64,000 bases of DNA from Clostridium sp. BSD9I1. Its GTDB lineage: Bacteria; Bacillota; Clostridia; Clostridiales; Clostridiaceae. Below are positions 47,127-56,722 of the stretch, in pieces. The notes below the pieces were generated by a model. The model had not been told where the DNA came from. It did not search any database and saw only the letters and a list, made by a program, of their open reading frames with translations. The position numbers and the translations under genes were made by a program. The stretch lies in contig NZ_FYAM01000025.1 of NCBI RefSeq assembly GCF_900185645.1, positions 89,563-153,562 on the forward strand, given 5' to 3'. Each line of letters starts with the position of its first letter. The first letter of the stretch is position 1.

Positions 47127-47519
47127 ATGTTAATTTCTATTAGTCATCAATTAAAATTGGTAATATTTAGTTTTGCCTCAGGGATTCTCACGGGAATACT
47201 ATTTGATATTTATAGAATAATAAGGGGATTTGAACGAGTTAATAAAATACTAACATTCATAGAAGACATGCTATTTTGGATATTTTCAAGTGTAGTAGTC
47301 TTTATATTTTTACTATTTACAAACTATGCATATATAGGATTTTACGTTTATTTACTAATAGCACTGGGCATATATGTATATTTAAGATTTTTAAGTAAAG
47401 TAATTTTATCTATAGAATACAAAATACTGAGAGGTGTGGGTAAACTTTTAAGAGTTTCTAAAAACATCCTATTGTTTCCCGTTGATGTTTTGTTATACAC
47501 TATTAAAAGAAAAAAATAA
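47127..47519 (+). CDS. yabQ: Spore cortex biosynthesis protein YabQ
   Basis: 130 residues with about four hydrophobic segments; the FASGILTGILFDIYRIIRG segment is typical of YabQ. It is a membrane protein of the outer forespore membrane needed for cortex formation in Bacillus. Second gene of the yabP-yabQ pair, with AGAGGTAG before the ATG. Confidence 0.93.
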   Translation: MLISISHQLKLVIFSFASGILTGILFDIYRIIRGFERVNKILTFIEDMLFWIFSSVVVFIFLLFTNYAYIGFYVYLLIALGIYVYLRFLSKVILSIEYKILRGVGKLLRVSKNILLFPVDVLLYTIKRKK

Positions 47520-47615
47520 TGTTAAATTATAAAATTTACTTGAAGAAACATTAAAATCACATTAGAATATAATAGAGGGATAAAATATAATTAAGAAAGG
47601 AATTATTTTTTATCT

Positions 47616-47885
47616 ATGAAAAAGAATGTGAATTTTAAAAAGTTATTATTTTTCCTTTTATTTATATATGCAGGTTATATTTTTGTAAATCAACAAATTA
47701 TAATAGGCAATATAAAAAAGCAAGTTATTCAAAGGCAGACCGAACTTGAAAATCTACAGGAAAAAAATCAAAAGCTCCAAGATGAGGTTAAGATGTCAAA
47801 AAGTGATTCGTATATTGAAAAGCTAGCGAGAGAAAAACTGAATCTTATAAAAGAGGGAGAAATTCCTGTGATAAGCAACAAATAG
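47616..47885 (+). CDS. divIC: Septum formation initiator DivIC/FtsL-like
   Basis: 89 residues: a short cytoplasmic tail, one membrane span (about 10-28), a coiled coil (about 33-62, QRQTELENLQEKNQKLQDEV) and a conserved end YIEKLAREKLNLIKEGE. It stabilises the divisome with FtsL and DivIB. The only ribosome binding site, AAAGGA, is farther than usual from the ATG. Confidence 0.9.
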   Translation: MKKNVNFKKLLFFLLFIYAGYIFVNQQIIIGNIKKQVIQRQTELENLQEKNQKLQDEVKMSKSDSYIEKLAREKLNLIKEGEIPVISNK

Positions 47886-47935
47886 TTATATCTTAAATTT
47901 ATTATACATTTATTTTAAGGAGGAATTTTTTTAAT

Positions 47936-48346
47936 ATGACCTTAAAGGCAGGAAACATACTAGAGGGTACAGTGGTAAACATCACTAATTTTGGTGCTTT
48001 TGTTGAAATTGAAGGCAAAACTGGATTGGTGCATATATCTGAAGTTTCAGATAGCTATGTGAAAGATATCAGAAGTTATCTAAAAGAAAAAGAGACAGTT
48101 AAGGTTAAAGTAATTTCTGTAGATGAAAGTGGTAAAATAAGTTTATCAATAAAGCAGGCGACACCACAAAAAAAATCAGTGAAACCTATGGAAATCGATT
48201 GGCAGAGGGAAAAGGAAAAACCATCACCTAAGGATTTTGAAGACAGAATGATGAAATTCTTAAAGGATAGTGAAGAAAGACTTCAAGATGTAAAAAAGAA
48301 TCAGGACTCAAGAAGTAGAGGATACAGAAAGAGTTCTAGTTACTAG
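47936..48346 (+). CDS. S1 RNA-binding domain protein (YabR-like)
   Basis: 136 residues. One S1 domain (about 1-72; GNILEGTVVNITNFGAFVEI) followed by a charged, basic tail ending in a serine-rich stretch. By position it is the YabR orthologue. Single S1-domain proteins of this class bind RNA or the ribosome; the precise job is unknown. ATG after AAGGAGGA. Confidence 0.9.
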   Translation: MTLKAGNILEGTVVNITNFGAFVEIEGKTGLVHISEVSDSYVKDIRSYLKEKETVKVKVISVDESGKISLSIKQATPQKKSVKPMEIDWQREKEKPSPKDFEDRMMKFLKDSEERLQDVKKNQDSRSRGYRKSSSY

Positions 48347-48352
48347 TAAATT

Positions 48353-48392
48353 AGAGGCTTTACAGCCTCTTTTATATTTTTTTAAAAAAAGT
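48353..48392 (+). terminator. Terminator of the S1-domain gene
   Basis: AGAGGCT-TTAC-AGCCTCT followed by TTTATATTTTTTT. Confidence 0.92.
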
Positions 48393-48393
48393 G

Positions 48394-48422
48394 TTGACAT
48401 ATGTAAAAGCGTGAGATATAAT
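48394..48422 (+). promoter_or_regulatory. Promoter of the tRNA cluster
   Basis: A perfect consensus: TTGACA (48394-48399), 17 bases, TATAAT (48417-48422), 32 bases before tRNA-Leu. Confidence 0.9.
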
Positions 48423-48454
48423 AATTTATGTCGTGAGACGGCAAAAGCTTATAT

Positions 48455-48543
48455 GCCGAAGTGGCGGAACTGGCAGACGCACAGGACTTAAAATCCTGCG
48501 GGCCTAACAGCCCGTACCGGTTCGATTCCGGTCTTCGGCACCA
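48455..48543 (+). tRNA. tRNA-Leu (anticodon UAA)
   Basis: An 89-nt class II tRNA with long variable arm (CGGGCCTAACAGCCCG) and encoded CCA. Anticodon loop CTTAAAA. Acceptor GCCGAAG pairs with CTTCGGC. Confidence 0.97.
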
Positions 48544-48548
48544 AATAT

Positions 48549-48624
<76 letters not shown>

Positions 48625-48634
48625 AATTTTATAT

Positions 48635-48711
48635 GGCGGAATAGCTCAGCTGGCTAGAGCATTCGGTTCATACCCGAAGTGTCGTAGGTTCAAGTCCTAT
48701 TTCCGCTACCA
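48635..48711 (+). tRNA. Elongator tRNA-Met (anticodon CAU)
   Basis: Acceptor GGCGGAA/TTCCGCT with a G1-U72 pair. Anticodon loop TTCATAC. CCA encoded. Third member of a Leu-fMet-Met cluster. Confidence 0.93.
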
Positions 48712-48753
48712 AAACAACCTATAAGTTATAACTTATAGGTTGTTTTATTTTTT
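48711..48753 (+). terminator. Terminator of the tRNA cluster
   Basis: A perfect 36-bp palindrome (18-bp arms, AAAACAACCTATAAGTTA) starting at the final A of tRNA-Met, followed by ATTTTTTT. Confidence 0.88.
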
Positions 48754-48910
48754 ACAATATTTTAATACCATATTTTTACATAAAAATATTTATTTTATAT
48801 ATTTGTATGCGAGAAAGTGTAAAAGTATTGAAGAAAAATACACATAAGACTTTTTTTCAATAAATAAAGCAGATAAATGTCCTAAAAAAGCTAGAATTAC
48901 CTATCACCTT

Positions 48911-48943
48911 ATGACAATTAATTCCAGAAGCCTTTGGTATAAT
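48911..48943 (+). promoter_or_regulatory. spoIIE promoter with 21-bp spacer (Spo0A type)
   Basis: ATGACA (48911-48916) and TATAAT (48938-48943) are 21 bases apart. The Bacillus spoIIE and spoIIG promoters, activated by Spo0A~P with sigma-A, have the same long spacing. TGTCCTA (48878) and TGACAAT (48912) are partial 0A boxes (5 of 7). Confidence 0.5.
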
Positions 48944-48976
48944 AAATTTGAGAAAAAATATAGGGTGGTGGGAATA

Positions 48977-51361
48977 ATGCAGTATGGGGTAAATATATTT
49001 CCGTATGAAAGAATCAAAAAATCTAATAAGGATACAAATAATAGAAAGGCGTTTCATTATTCAACTTCTTTAAAGTTAGTTGTATATTTTATTGCAGCTT
49101 TTTTTATAAGTAGAGTGCTTATGGTTAATTCAATGGCACCTTTTGGAATTGCATTTTTATTATGCTTTATTTTGGAAAATAAGAATATATTTTTATTGTC
49201 TGCGCTAGGGACGCTAGTTGGATATCTATCTATATATAATAATGTAAAGGACATAGGAGTTTATCTATGTAGTATAATTGTAATAACAATGCTAAGCTAC
49301 ATATCTAATAAGATAAAATCAGATAAGAAGATAATTATTGCCTTTATATTGCTATTTTTTAATGTTGCATTATACGGTAAAGTTATTCTTAACATTACTA
49401 GTTCCATTGCTCTTTTAAATGCTATAATTCAAACAGCAATTCTCTTTCCAATATATTATATTATGAAGTTTTCTATTGTATGCATAAAAGAATTAAAAAC
49501 TAAACATCTTTACAATAGTGAAGAAATAATAAGTATGGCTGTAACAGCTTCACTTATTATATCAGGAACCTGGGGTATTAATATTTATGGTGTATCCTTA
49601 AGAAATATACTAGCTCTTTCTTTTATATTAGTAGTAGGTTATGTAAAAGGTAGCAGTGCAGGAGCTTCTTGTGGAATTGCGATAGGTACTATAATAGGTC
49701 TTTCAACTAATAATATGGTTGCATTTACTGGTATGTGTGGATTATGTGGACTTACTGCAGGGGTTTTTAAACAGATGGGCAAAATAGCAAGTGGAATACC
49801 TTATATGGTAGTATTTTTAATACTAAAATTATATTCTGATATAGGAATTCAGTTTCAATTTCAAGAAGCTTTAATTTCCTTAGCAGTATTTTATGTTATA
49901 CCATCAAAAATTTATAATAGATTAGAATTAGAATTAGATTGGGAAAGAAAACAGGAAAACCTAAAGGAAAATTATATAAGCAAAACTAAGGAAATTTTCA
50001 ACTCAAAGTTAACAGACTTCTCTGGATTGTTAATGGACATGTCTACTACTTTGGCAGGGCTTGCAGATAATGATAAACTTCAAATGAAGGTAAAGAGTAG
50101 TGCTTTAGTAGAGAATTTAGCAGATAGAGTATGCAGTAATTGTAATATGAAATCTATGTGCTGGAAAAGGGAAAGTTTCTACACCTACTCAGCATTTGTA
50201 GAGTTAATAGATAATTATCAAAATAAAAGAGAAAAAGTACCTTATGAAATAGAAAGAAAATGTATAAAAAGATCACTTCTTATAAAAAATACTGAAGAAA
50301 TAGTAAAAAGTTATATCGTGAACGAAATGTGGAGAAAGAGATTGGCAGAGTGCAGGGAGTTCTTATCTAATCAAATCGGAAATATTTCAGTTGCTGTAAA
50401 TGAAATAGTTGAAGAAATAGATTCAAGTACGCAATTTAACAAGTATATGGAAAATGATATAACAAGGGTTTTAAATAAAAATCACATTAAATTTAAGGAT
50501 GTTTTTTGTTACAATGATAATGATGGAAGAGTGCTCGTAAATATGACTATGGATGCTTGCGGAGGAACTCAGAAATGTGTTAAAGATATTTTACCTCTAA
50601 TTAACTCAATTACTGGTAAGATTATGAGCGTAAGCGATGATGGATGCAATATAAATCCTAAGGATAATACGTGTAACTTTACATTAGAAGAAACTCCTAA
50701 GTTTCATGTTGCTTCATATGTATCTAGATTGTGTAAAGACGGAGAAAAACATAATGGAGATAGTTATTTATATCAAAAGGTTAATAATGGAACTTATTTG
50801 ACTATGATAAGTGATGGAATGGGTTCAGGTCCTCAAGCAGGAAAGGAAAGTTCTGCAGCAGTAGATTTGATAAATAAGTTTGTAAAACTTGGATTTAATA
50901 AACTAACGGCTATAAATACAATAAACTCACTTATGACTATTAATTTTTCCCAGGATGAAAAGTTCTCTACTGTAGATTTAAATACTATAGATTTATATAC
51001 AGGTGAAGCTGAATTTATAAAGGTAGGAGCAGCAGCAACTTTAATCAAATCGGAGAATAAAATTGAAACAATGGATTGTAAGAGTCTTCCTATTGGTGTG
51101 TTAGAAAAGGTAGATACAGAAATAATAAAAAAACAAGTTAAAAATGGTGATATGATAATAATGGTTAGTGATGGAGTGCTTGATTATGATAATGAAGAAG
51201 CGGGTAAGTCAGATTGGTTAGTAGAATATTTAAGTAAGGACAATACAAATGATCCCGAGATACTTTCTAATAATATCATAAAAAGAGCAAAGGAATTAAG
51301 TAAGGGCAAAATAAAGGATGACATGACTGTTGTGGTTTCTAAGGTTTATAATTTATATTAA
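48977..51361 (+). CDS. spoIIE: Stage II sporulation protein E, SpoIIE phosphatase
   Basis: 794 residues: about ten N-terminal membrane spans (about 45-310), a central regulatory region with a cysteine pair set (CSNCNMKSMC, about 390-399), and a C-terminal PP2C-type phosphatase (about 580-794; GDSY, ISDGMGSGPQAG, VSDGVLDYDN). It dephosphorylates SpoIIAA to release sigma-F in the forespore and aids polar septation. ATG 48977 is preferred because longer starts overlap the promoter. SD GGTGG. Confidence 0.97.
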   Translation: MQYGVNIFPYERIKKSNKDTNNRKAFHYSTSLKLVVYFIAAFFISRVLMVNSMAPFGIAFLLCFILENKNIFLLSALGTLVGYLSIYNNVKDIGVYLCSIIVITMLSYISNKIKSDKKIIIAFILLFFNVALYGKVILNITSSIALLNAIIQTAILFPIYYIMKFSIVCIKELKTKHLYNSEEIISMAVTASLIISGTWGINIYGVSLRNILALSFILVVGYVKGSSAGASCGIAIGTIIGLSTNNMVAFTGMCGLCGLTAGVFKQMGKIASGIPYMVVFLILKLYSDIGIQFQFQEALISLAVFYVIPSKIYNRLELELDWERKQENLKENYISKTKEIFNSKLTDFSGLLMDMSTTLAGLADNDKLQMKVKSSALVENLADRVCSNCNMKSMCWKRESFYTYSAFVELIDNYQNKREKVPYEIERKCIKRSLLIKNTEEIVKSYIVNEMWRKRLAECREFLSNQIGNISVAVNEIVEEIDSSTQFNKYMENDITRVLNKNHIKFKDVFCYNDNDGRVLVNMTMDACGGTQKCVKDILPLINSITGKIMSVSDDGCNINPKDNTCNFTLEETPKFHVASYVSRLCKDGEKHNGDSYLYQKVNNGTYLTMISDGMGSGPQAGKESSAAVDLINKFVKLGFNKLTAINTINSLMTINFSQDEKFSTVDLNTIDLYTGEAEFIKVGAAATLIKSENKIETMDCKSLPIGVLEKVDTEIIKKQVKNGDMIIMVSDGVLDYDNEEAGKSDWLVEYLSKDNTNDPEILSNNIIKRAKELSKGKIKDDMTVVVSKVYNLY

Positions 51362-51366
51362 ATTGA

Positions 51367-51419
51367 TTAAAAACTAGAATCCTTTATTATATTGTAGGGA
51401 TTCTAGTTTTTAATTTTTT
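51367..51419 (+). terminator. Terminator of spoIIE
   Basis: TTAAAAACTAGAATCC (51367-51382) pairs with 51398-51413, then TTTTTTA. Confidence 0.88.
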
Positions 51420-51466
51420 ATTTATGATATAATTATCCATATTAGTTTTTTAAGGAAGGGTTAAAA

Positions 51467-52858
51467 ATGTTACAAAAGATAATAGAAACTATTAAGGAAA
51501 ATGCAATGTTTAATAAAGGAGATAAAATAATCGTAGGTGTTTCTGGGGGACCAGATTCTATGTGCCTTTTACATATTTTAAATACTTTGAGGAATACATA
51601 TTTTATAGAGATTGTAGCTGCTCATTTAAATCATGGACTTCGAGGAAAAGATGCCGATGAAGACGAAGAATACGTGAAGAGATTTTGCGAGAAGAATAAT
51701 ATTGAATTTTACTCGAAAAGAGTTAATATTGATGAACTATCTAATGCATGGGGAATATCTTCAGAAATGGCTGGAAGAGAAGCGAGATATTCTTTTTTTC
51801 AAGAACTTTTAACCAAACTAGATGCAAATAAAATAGCCATAGCTCATAATGCTAATGACCAATGTGAAACCATACTTATGAGGATAATAAGGGGAACTGG
51901 ACTTGAAGGACTTGAGGGCATAAAACCTGTTAGGGATGGGATATACATAAGACCTTTAATAAAGATTACTAGAGATGAGATAGAAAATTATTGTGATAAA
52001 AACAATATTAATACAAGAATAGATAAAACAAATCTTCAAAATATATATAGTAGAAATAAAGTTAGATTGGAATTAATTCCTTATATAAAAGAAAATTTTA
52101 ATTCGCATATAATAGAGGTAGTTAACAGACTTGGAGAAAATATAAAAGTTGACAATGACTTCATGGAAAAAAAGTCTAAAGAATTTTTTGGAAAATATTG
52201 CATTATGACTCCAAATAAAGTTAAAATTAAAAGTGAAGCATTTAATGAACATAAGGCATTGATTAGTAGAATGATTAGAAAAGCAGTTGAAGTGGTTAAA
52301 GGAAATCTTGTTAACTTTGAAAGGGTACATGTAGAGTATGTAATATCGCTGCAAAGAGGAAATACTGGAAAGGAAATTGAACTTCCTGGAGGTATAAGAG
52401 CTTTAAACAATTATGGAGAAATAATATTAAGTAAAGAAGATAAAAATGAAATAGAAAGGGACTTAGGAATTTACGAAATACATCTTAATGAAAAGAACAA
52501 AATAGGTAAGTTTAATATTGAAGCAAGTATATTAGATAAAAAGTTTCTTGAAAGAGTAAGAGAGAACTCATTGGAACAATACTTCGATTATCAAAAGATT
52601 AATGGTAATATAAGTTTTAGATATAGAAAAGAAGGAGATAAATTTCAACCTTTAGGTATGAAAGGTACTAAAAAATTAAAGGATATATTTATGGATTTAA
52701 AAGTACCTAAATCTATAAGAGACGATATACCTATTATATGTGTTGGGGAAGAAATAGCATGGATTGTAGGTTATAGAATAAGTGATAAATTTAAAGTAGA
52801 TAAAACTACAAATAAAATACTTAAAATAAAACTAGAAAGTGAGGAAGAAAAGTGGTAA
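51467..52858 (+). CDS. tilS: tRNA(Ile)-lysidine synthase TilS
   Basis: 463 residues. Adds lysine to C34 of tRNA-Ile(CAU), so that it reads AUA, a very common codon in this A+T-rich genome. N-type ATP pyrophosphatase PP-loop VGVSGGPDSM (about 24-33), NHGLRGKDADED, and a C-terminal TilS substrate-binding domain (GDKFQPLGMKGTKKLKDIF, about 389-407). Overlaps hpt by seven bases if the GTG start of hpt is used. Confidence 0.97.
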   Translation: MLQKIIETIKENAMFNKGDKIIVGVSGGPDSMCLLHILNTLRNTYFIEIVAAHLNHGLRGKDADEDEEYVKRFCEKNNIEFYSKRVNIDELSNAWGISSEMAGREARYSFFQELLTKLDANKIAIAHNANDQCETILMRIIRGTGLEGLEGIKPVRDGIYIRPLIKITRDEIENYCDKNNINTRIDKTNLQNIYSRNKVRLELIPYIKENFNSHIIEVVNRLGENIKVDNDFMEKKSKEFFGKYCIMTPNKVKIKSEAFNEHKALISRMIRKAVEVVKGNLVNFERVHVEYVISLQRGNTGKEIELPGGIRALNNYGEIILSKEDKNEIERDLGIYEIHLNEKNKIGKFNIEASILDKKFLERVRENSLEQYFDYQKINGNISFRYRKEGDKFQPLGMKGTKKLKDIFMDLKVPKSIRDDIPIICVGEEIAWIVGYRISDKFKVDKTTNKILKIKLESEEEKW

Positions 52859-53397
52859 ATATGAGAGAAGACATTCAAGAAATACTTTATAGTGAGGAAA
52901 AGCTTAAGGGAAGGATAAGAGAATTAGGTAGAGATATCAGTGAGGATTATCAGGATAAGAATTTAATGCTTATAGGAGTATTAAAAGGTTCAGTTCCATT
53001 TATGGCTGATTTAATGAAAGAAATAACAGTACCGTGCATTATGGATTTTATGGCTGTTTCTAGCTATGGTAATTCTACAAGTACTTCAGGTGTTGTGAGA
53101 ATTTTAAAGGATTTAGACTTTGAAATAGAAGGAAAAGATGTCCTGTTAATAGAAGATATAATTGATTCAGGAATTACCTTGAGATATCTGGTAGATTATC
53201 TAAAGGGAAGAGGAGCATCTAGTATAGAAATAGCTTGTCTTTTAAATAAATCTGAGAGAAGAAGAGTTGAAATAAATGCAAAGTATATGGGGTTTGAAGT
53301 TCCGGATTTCTTCTTAGTTGGGTATGGATTAGATTATGCAGAGAAATATCGTAATCTTCCTTTTATAGGAATATTAAAGGAAGAAATTTATAAATAA
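52852..53397 (+). CDS. hpt: Hypoxanthine phosphoribosyltransferase
   Basis: 181 residues. Purine salvage: hypoxanthine or guanine plus PRPP to IMP or GMP. The PRPP loop is LLIEDIIDSGITLR (about 99-112). GTG 52852 follows GAGGAAG; ATG 52861 is the alternative and would give 178 residues. The tilS-hpt-ftsH order is conserved in Firmicutes, and the promoter of ftsH follows. Confidence 0.95.
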   Translation: MVNMREDIQEILYSEEKLKGRIRELGRDISEDYQDKNLMLIGVLKGSVPFMADLMKEITVPCIMDFMAVSSYGNSTSTSGVVRILKDLDFEIEGKDVLLIEDIIDSGITLRYLVDYLKGRGASSIEIACLLNKSERRRVEINAKYMGFEVPDFFLVGYGLDYAEKYRNLPFIGILKEEIYK

Positions 53398-53412
53398 TTA
53401 CTACTAATATTA

Positions 53413-53441
53413 TTGTAAATAAATATTTGATATGATACAAT
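53413..53441 (+). promoter_or_regulatory. ftsH promoter
   Basis: TTGTAA (53413-53418), 17 bases, TACAAT (53436-53441), 35 bases ahead of the start codon. It overlaps the upstream in-frame ATG at 53432, which is therefore not the start. Confidence 0.65.
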
Positions 53442-53476
53442 TTTACAATATAACAACAAAGAGAGGGGGGCCAGGA

Positions 53477-55285
53477 ATGAATAAAAAGTTTTCAAGTGCA
53501 ACGGCCTGGGTTATAGTTTTTATAATGGTCATCTTTGCTGCGCTATTCTTGGCGAGAACTAATGAGAGTTCAACAGCAATTAATTTTAATCAATTCCAAA
53601 AGCACTGGATCAACAATGAAATAAAAAGTTTTGAAGTTAAAGAAGATAAAATGACAGTTGTGGGTAACTTAAAAAATGGTACTCAGTATGAAACTATAGT
53701 TCCGTTTGAAAGACTTAATGAATTTGTGAGTACACATGATAAAAACGGTGAAGTGATAGAAAAATATGCACTTCCAGCTAGAACACCTATGTGGCTAAAT
53801 TGGCTACCTACTGCCTTGGTAATACTTATGTTTGTAGTGTTTTGGTTCATGTTTATGCAACAATCACAAGGTGGTGGAGGCAATAGAAGCGTAATGAATT
53901 TTGGTAAGAGCCGGGCTAAGATGGCTGCACCAGATAGAAAAAAGGTTACATTTAATGATGTGGCGGGGGCAGATGAAGAAAAGGCAGAGCTTGCTGAAAT
54001 AGTTGATTTCTTAAAGCAACCTAAAAGATATATAGAAATGGGAGCGCGAATACCTAAAGGAGTTCTGCTTGTAGGACCTCCTGGAACAGGAAAGACATTA
54101 CTAGCTAAAGCTATTGCAGGTGAAGCTGGAGTTCCTTTCTTTAGTATTTCAGGTTCAGATTTCGTAGAAATGTTTGTAGGTGTAGGAGCTTCTAGAGTAA
54201 GAGACTTATTTGATCAAGCGAAAAAGAATTCACCTTGTATTATTTTTATAGATGAAATAGATGCTGTGGGTAGGCAAAGAGGTGCAGGTCTCGGTGGGGG
54301 ACATGATGAAAGAGAGCAAACTCTTAATCAACTACTAGTAGAGATGGATGGTTTTGGAGTTAATGAAGGTATTATAATGATAGCAGCTACTAATAGACCT
54401 GATATATTAGACCCTGCGTTATTAAGACCTGGAAGATTTGATAGGCAAATTGTAGTAGGTGCTCCAGATGTAAAGGGAAGAGAAGAAATATTAAAAGTAC
54501 ATGTAAAAAACAAACCTCTTGCAGATGAAGTAAAACTAGATGTTCTTGCAAAAAGAACTCCAGGATTTACAGGAGCAGATTTAGAAAACTTAATGAATGA
54601 AGCTGCACTTTTAGCAGTTAGACAAAATAAAAAAGAAATAGGTATGGATGAGCTAGAGGAAGCTGTTACAAGAGTAATAGCTGGACCAGAAAAGAAAAGC
54701 AGAGTAATTGATGAGGATGACAGAAGACTTACTGCATATCATGAGGCAGGTCATGCTGTGGTTATGAAACTTTTACCTCATGCAGATCCTGTTCATCAAA
54801 TCAGTATAGTTCCTAGAGGAATGGCTGGTGGATATACTATGCATCTTCCTGAAAAGGATAGTTCATATATGTCAAAATCAAAGCTTTTAGATGAGATAGT
54901 AGGCTTGCTTGGTGGAAGAGTAGCTGAAAAGCTCATAATAGGGGATATAAGCACTGGAGCTAAAAACGATATAGATAGGGCAAGTACCATAGCTAGAAAG
55001 ATGGTTATGGACTATGGTATGAGTGAAAAACTAGGACCTATAGCTTTTGGAAGTGGTCATGATGAAGTGTTCTTGGGAAGAGATATAGGTAAAGCTAAGA
55101 ATTATAGTGAAGAAGTTGCTTTTAAGATTGACCAGGAAATAAAAGAGCTTATAGATGGTGGATATAATAAAGCTGAAACATTGCTTAGAGAAAATATAAG
55201 TAAGCTTCATGCTGTAGCTAAAGCTCTATTAGAAAGAGAAAAACTTGAAGCAAATGAATTTGAAGAAATATTCAATAATAATTAA
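53477..55285 (+). CDS. ftsH: ATP-dependent zinc metalloprotease FtsH
   Basis: 602 residues. Two membrane spans (about 8-25 and 105-127) flank a small extracytoplasmic domain. AAA+ module with Walker A GPPGTGKT (200-207) and Walker [10 protein letters not shown] (255-263). Peptidase domain with HEAGH (422-426). It forms a membrane hexamer that degrades misfolded and regulatory proteins. ATG 53477 after GAGAGGGGGG. Confidence 0.98.
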   Translation: MNKKFSSATAWVIVFIMVIFAALFLARTNESSTAINFNQFQKHWINNEIKSFEVKEDKMTVVGNLKNGTQYETIVPFERLNEFVSTHDKNGEVIEKYALPARTPMWLNWLPTALVILMFVVFWFMFMQQSQGGGGNRSVMNFGKSRAKMAAPDRKKVTFNDVAGADEEKAELAEIVDFLKQPKRYIEMGARIPKGVLLVGPPGTGKTLLAKAIAGEAGVPFFSISGSDFVEMFVGVGASRVRDLFDQAKKNSPCIIFIDEIDAVGRQRGAGLGGGHDEREQTLNQLLVEMDGFGVNEGIIMIAATNRPDILDPALLRPGRFDRQIVVGAPDVKGREEILKVHVKNKPLADEVKLDVLAKRTPGFTGADLENLMNEAALLAVRQNKKEIGMDELEEAVTRVIAGPEKKSRVIDEDDRRLTAYHEAGHAVVMKLLPHADPVHQISIVPRGMAGGYTMHLPEKDSSYMSKSKLLDEIVGLLGGRVAEKLIIGDISTGAKNDIDRASTIARKMVMDYGMSEKLGPIAFGSGHDEVFLGRDIGKAKNYSEEVAFKIDQEIKELIDGGYNKAETLLRENISKLHAVAKALLEREKLEANEFEEIFNNN

Positions 55286-55290
55286 TGATT

Positions 55291-55319
55291 AAACAGAGGT
55301 TTATTACCTCTGTTTTTTT
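55291..55319 (+). terminator. Terminator of ftsH
   Basis: AAACAGAGGT-TTATT-ACCTCTGTTT followed by TTTT. Confidence 0.92.
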
Positions 55320-55399
55320 AAATTATTTACCAAGTATTTGGGTTTAGTGATATAATAATTTTGTTGTTATAAAATTTTATACAGAAGCGGGATGATAAA

Positions 55400-55783
55400 G
55401 TGGATTTTAATTTAAGGGAAGGCATAAGTGCAGTTGCCGAAATAACAGTTACAGATAGAGATACTGCAATTTTTTATGGCTCTGGGGACTTGCCTGTATT
55501 TGCTACACCAGCGATGATTGCACTAATGGAAAGTACGGCAAAGAGTTCGGTGGGGTTACATTTGAACTCTGAACTTACAACAGTGGGGATAAAGGTAGAT
55601 GTGGATCATATAAGGGCTACTCCAAAAGATATGAGGGTTAAATGTGAGGCAGTGCTTGATAAAATAGAAGGAAAAAAGTTATTTTTTAAGGTTACTGCAT
55701 GGGACGAAAGAAATAAAATAGGCGAAGGAATACATATAAGGTATATAGTAGATAGTATTGATTTTATGAAAAAGTTGAAGTAA
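55400..55783 (+). CDS. Hot-dog thioesterase, FlK-like
   Basis: 127 residues, a single hot-dog fold. Thr36, Glu44 and His70 fall at exactly the spacing (8 and 26 residues) of the catalytic Thr42-Glu50-His76 of fluoroacetyl-CoA thioesterase FlK; FATPAMIALMESTAKSS carries the first two. Bacterial relatives probably hydrolyse other short acyl-CoAs. GTG start after a weak GGGATGAT. Flanked by terminators on both sides, so it is a single-gene unit inserted between ftsH and coaX. Confidence 0.85.
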   Translation: MDFNLREGISAVAEITVTDRDTAIFYGSGDLPVFATPAMIALMESTAKSSVGLHLNSELTTVGIKVDVDHIRATPKDMRVKCEAVLDKIEGKKLFFKVTAWDERNKIGEGIHIRYIVDSIDFMKKLK

Positions 55784-55800
55784 TTATTGTTAAAGCCGTG

Positions 55801-55838
55801 GAGTATCTGGACTTTATAATTTACAGATGCTCTTTTTT
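55801..55838 (+). terminator. Terminator of the thioesterase gene
   Basis: GAGTATCTG (55801-55809) pairs with CAGATGCTC (55824-55832), one G-U pair, followed by TTTTTT. Confidence 0.88.
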
Positions 55839-55924
55839 AACTTATAATTGTGTGTATGTAAACGTCAATAACTACACAATATACACATAATACATTATGA
55901 ATTTTAAGAAAGTGGTGATTAACT

Positions 55925-56722
55925 TTGATTTTAGTTCTAGATGCCGGTAATACTAATATGGTATTAGGTCTTTATGAAGGAAAAGAGCTAATTGCAGACT
56001 GGAGATTGTCCACCGATTCTATAAGAACAGCAGATGAATATGGAATACAAGTTATACAATTATTTGTGCAAAATAATTTAGATATTTCTGATGTGGAAGG
56101 AGTTATAATTTCCTCTGTAGTCCCTAATATCATGTATTCTGTAGAACATATGATACAGAAGTATTTTAAAATAAAACCTATAATTGTAGGGCCTGGGGTG
56201 AAGACAGGAATTAATATAAAGTACGATAATCCTAAGGAAGTGGGAGCGGATAGAATAGTAAATGCGGTAGCAGTTCATGAAAGATTTAATAGACCTGCTA
56301 TAATAATAGATTTTGGTACGGCTACAACATTTTGTGCACTAACTGCATCAGGAAACTATTTAGGGGGAACCATATGTCCGGGTATAAAGATATCTTCAGA
56401 AGCATTATTTCAAAGGGCAGCAAAACTCCCTAGAGTTGAATTAGTAAAACCACCATCCGTAATATCTAAGACTACTATAACAAGTATGCAGGCTGGAATA
56501 ATATATGGATACAGTGGATTAGTAGAATATATAGTTGAGAAAATGAGAAAAGAAATGACTGAAATTGGAGAGCAAAATCCGTACGTAATTGCAACTGGCG
56601 GATTAGCTAAGCTAATAAGTGAGGAAACAAAATGTATAGATGAAATAGACCCATTTCTAACCCTAGAAGGATTAAGATTAATATACGAAAAAAATAAGGA
56701 GCTAATTTCTTCATGCAAATAG
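55925..56722 (+). CDS. coaX: Type III pantothenate kinase CoaX
   Basis: 265 residues. First step of coenzyme A synthesis. ASKHA-fold motifs: [11 protein letters not shown] (5-15, phosphate 1) and [10 protein letters not shown] (about 126-135, phosphate 2), with GADRIVNA between. The start is TTG 55925, seven to eight bases from GGTGAT. Overlaps dusB by ten bases, so the two are translated in a coupled way. Confidence 0.95.
   Translation: MILVLDAGNTNMVLGLYEGKELIADWRLSTDSIRTADEYGIQVIQLFVQNNLDISDVEGVIISSVVPNIMYSVEHMIQKYFKIKPIIVGPGVKTGINIKYDNPKEVGADRIVNAVAVHERFNRPAIIIDFGTATTFCALTASGNYLGGTICPGIKISSEALFQRAAKLPRVELVKPPSVISKTTITSMQAGIIYGYSGLVEYIVEKMRKEMTEIGEQNPYVIATGGLAKLISEETKCIDEIDPFLTLEGLRLIYEKNKELISSCK

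Noticed and set aside
48911..48976. N-terminal extension of spoIIE
   Set aside because: The extension overlaps the -35 and -10 elements and has no ribosome binding site.
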